Shown here: piece after piece, positions 4,760 to 5,154 of the stretch
Layout: every line of letters starts with the position of its first letter
How positions within the stretch are numbered: position 1 is the first letter of the stretch
Assembly: GCA_001593925.1 (NCBI GenBank)
Contig: LUCD01000022.1
Span: forward strand, 1 to 5,154
Direction of reading: 5' to 3'
Length of the DNA stretch: 5,154 nt
Source of the DNA: Candidatus Bathyarchaeota archaeon B26-1
Lineage (GTDB): Archaea; Thermoproteota; Bathyarchaeia; Bathyarchaeales; B26-1
Notes under the pieces: model-generated
Told to the model about the DNA's origin: nothing
What the model saw: only the letters and a program-made list of their open reading frames with translations
Database searches by the model: none
Program-made: the position numbers and the translations under genes

Positions 4760-5154
4760 CAGCTCCGTTCTCCCTGAGCCTTCTCCGGTTGGGGTCTGAG
4801 GGATGGGAAGGCCCTGTAGCAGGCATTCAGCATTGGAGGAACAATGGTTACTAAGAAAGGTATCTCGGTCAGGAAGGTCCACACAAACCATAAGAGGGCG
4901 GCCCAGAGGGGAGCGTACATCTCCCATTGGACGGCGAGCGGTAACGGGAGTACCTGGCTGTAAGCCCACAATCCGAGGCCTATCCAAGCGCTCCCAACAC
5001 CGAGCCCTATTACAGAAGAAACCTCGTAGCTCAGCCACTCCCTGAACCTGTACCACGCCACCAAGATCACAGCGTAGCTCATGATGAAGATTCCGGCGAA
5101 TAGAATGACCACATAAGTTTCTATCAAGGCTTCAGCTGCCAAGTAGCCTAGGAG
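4759..5154 (-). CDS. Small multi-pass membrane protein, probably truncated by the window edge
   Basis: I do not recognise this protein. At least 131 residues are visible, with three hydrophobic stretches: about 12-36 (VVILFAGIFIMSYAVILVAW), 45-66 (VIGLGVGSAWIGLGLWAY) and 79-109 (LWAALLWFVWTFLTEIPFLV). A charged tail ends in PEKAQGERS. The third stretch is long and contains T-E and PP, so it may bend or form two short helices. The frame is open to the right edge. A TTG at 5142-5140 could be a start but has no convincing SD, so the true start may lie outside the window. Its TGA overlaps the ATG of pantoate kinase (TGATG), so the two are almost certainly cotranscribed and translationally coupled. 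A role in supplying or sensing a CoA precursor is only a guess from position; no transporter motif is visible. Confidence 0.7.
   Translation of the reverse strand, partial: LLGYLAAEALIETYVVILFAGIFIMSYAVILVAWYRFREWLSYEVSSVIGLGVGSAWIGLGLWAYSQVLPLPLAVQWEMYAPLWAALLWFVWTFLTEIPFLVTIVPPMLNACYRAFPSLRPQPEKAQGERS

Noticed and set aside
4760..5056. 99-codon upstream extension of the pantoate kinase frame (to a GTG at 5056)
   Set aside because: It overlaps the membrane protein gene in another frame, is compositionally odd (cysteine- and proline-rich), and the family N-terminus begins exactly at the ATG at 4759.
1..5154. Search for CRISPR repeats, insertion sequences, defence or toxin genes, rRNA and tRNA
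   Set aside because: No repeated spacer pattern, terminal inverted repeats, transposase, toxin-antitoxin pair or conserved RNA was seen; nearly all bases are explained by six housekeeping-like genes.

Overview
The window looks like a stretch of archaeal chromosome, moderately GC-rich by eye and rich in AGG/AGA arginine codons. The strongest evidence is the pair of archaeal-type coenzyme A genes (a GHMP-family pantoate kinase and an archaeal phosphopantetheine adenylyltransferase). A DUF763 protein, TATA-like promoter elements and short or absent 5' leaders agree with this. A thermophilic or uncultivated member of the Thermoproteota (TACK) lineage is my best guess, but nothing in the window fixes the lineage.

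Layout. The left 120 bases hold no clear gene. A TATA-like element near 79-86 could serve comB on the right and possibly a divergent gene whose first codons run off the left edge. comB (2-phosphosulfolactate phosphatase family, + strand) follows, starting most plausibly at a TTG at 239 after a roughly 120-base leader that can fold over its own ribosome binding site. A 60-base gap carries a TATA box lying inside a perfect 6+6 inverted repeat. It precedes a PflX-like (COG1313) radical SAM protein on the + strand, which ends tail-to-tail with a DUF763 gene; the two stop codons interlock within 4 bases. DUF763, coaD, pantoate kinase and a small membrane protein all lie on the - strand. The last three are tightly packed: the membrane protein stop overlaps the kinase start (TGATG), and the coaD ribosome binding site lies across the kinase stop codon. 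DUF763 is set apart by about 70 bases and has candidate promoter elements of its own.

Function. Pantoate kinase and CoaD catalyse two non-consecutive steps of archaeal CoA synthesis (pantoate to 4-phosphopantoate; 4'-phosphopantetheine to dephospho-CoA). The intervening phosphopantothenate synthetase is not in the window. ComB belongs to the phosphoenolpyruvate-dependent sulfolactate/coenzyme M branch, but no other gene of that branch is present. The radical SAM and DUF763 proteins have no established physiological role that I can assign.

I do not see a defence system, mobile element, CRISPR array, tRNA or rRNA. The observations most worth a second look are the comB leader, the dyad on the radical SAM promoter, an apparent substitution at a probable catalytic position of the pantoate kinase, and the unidentified membrane protein coupled to CoA synthesis.
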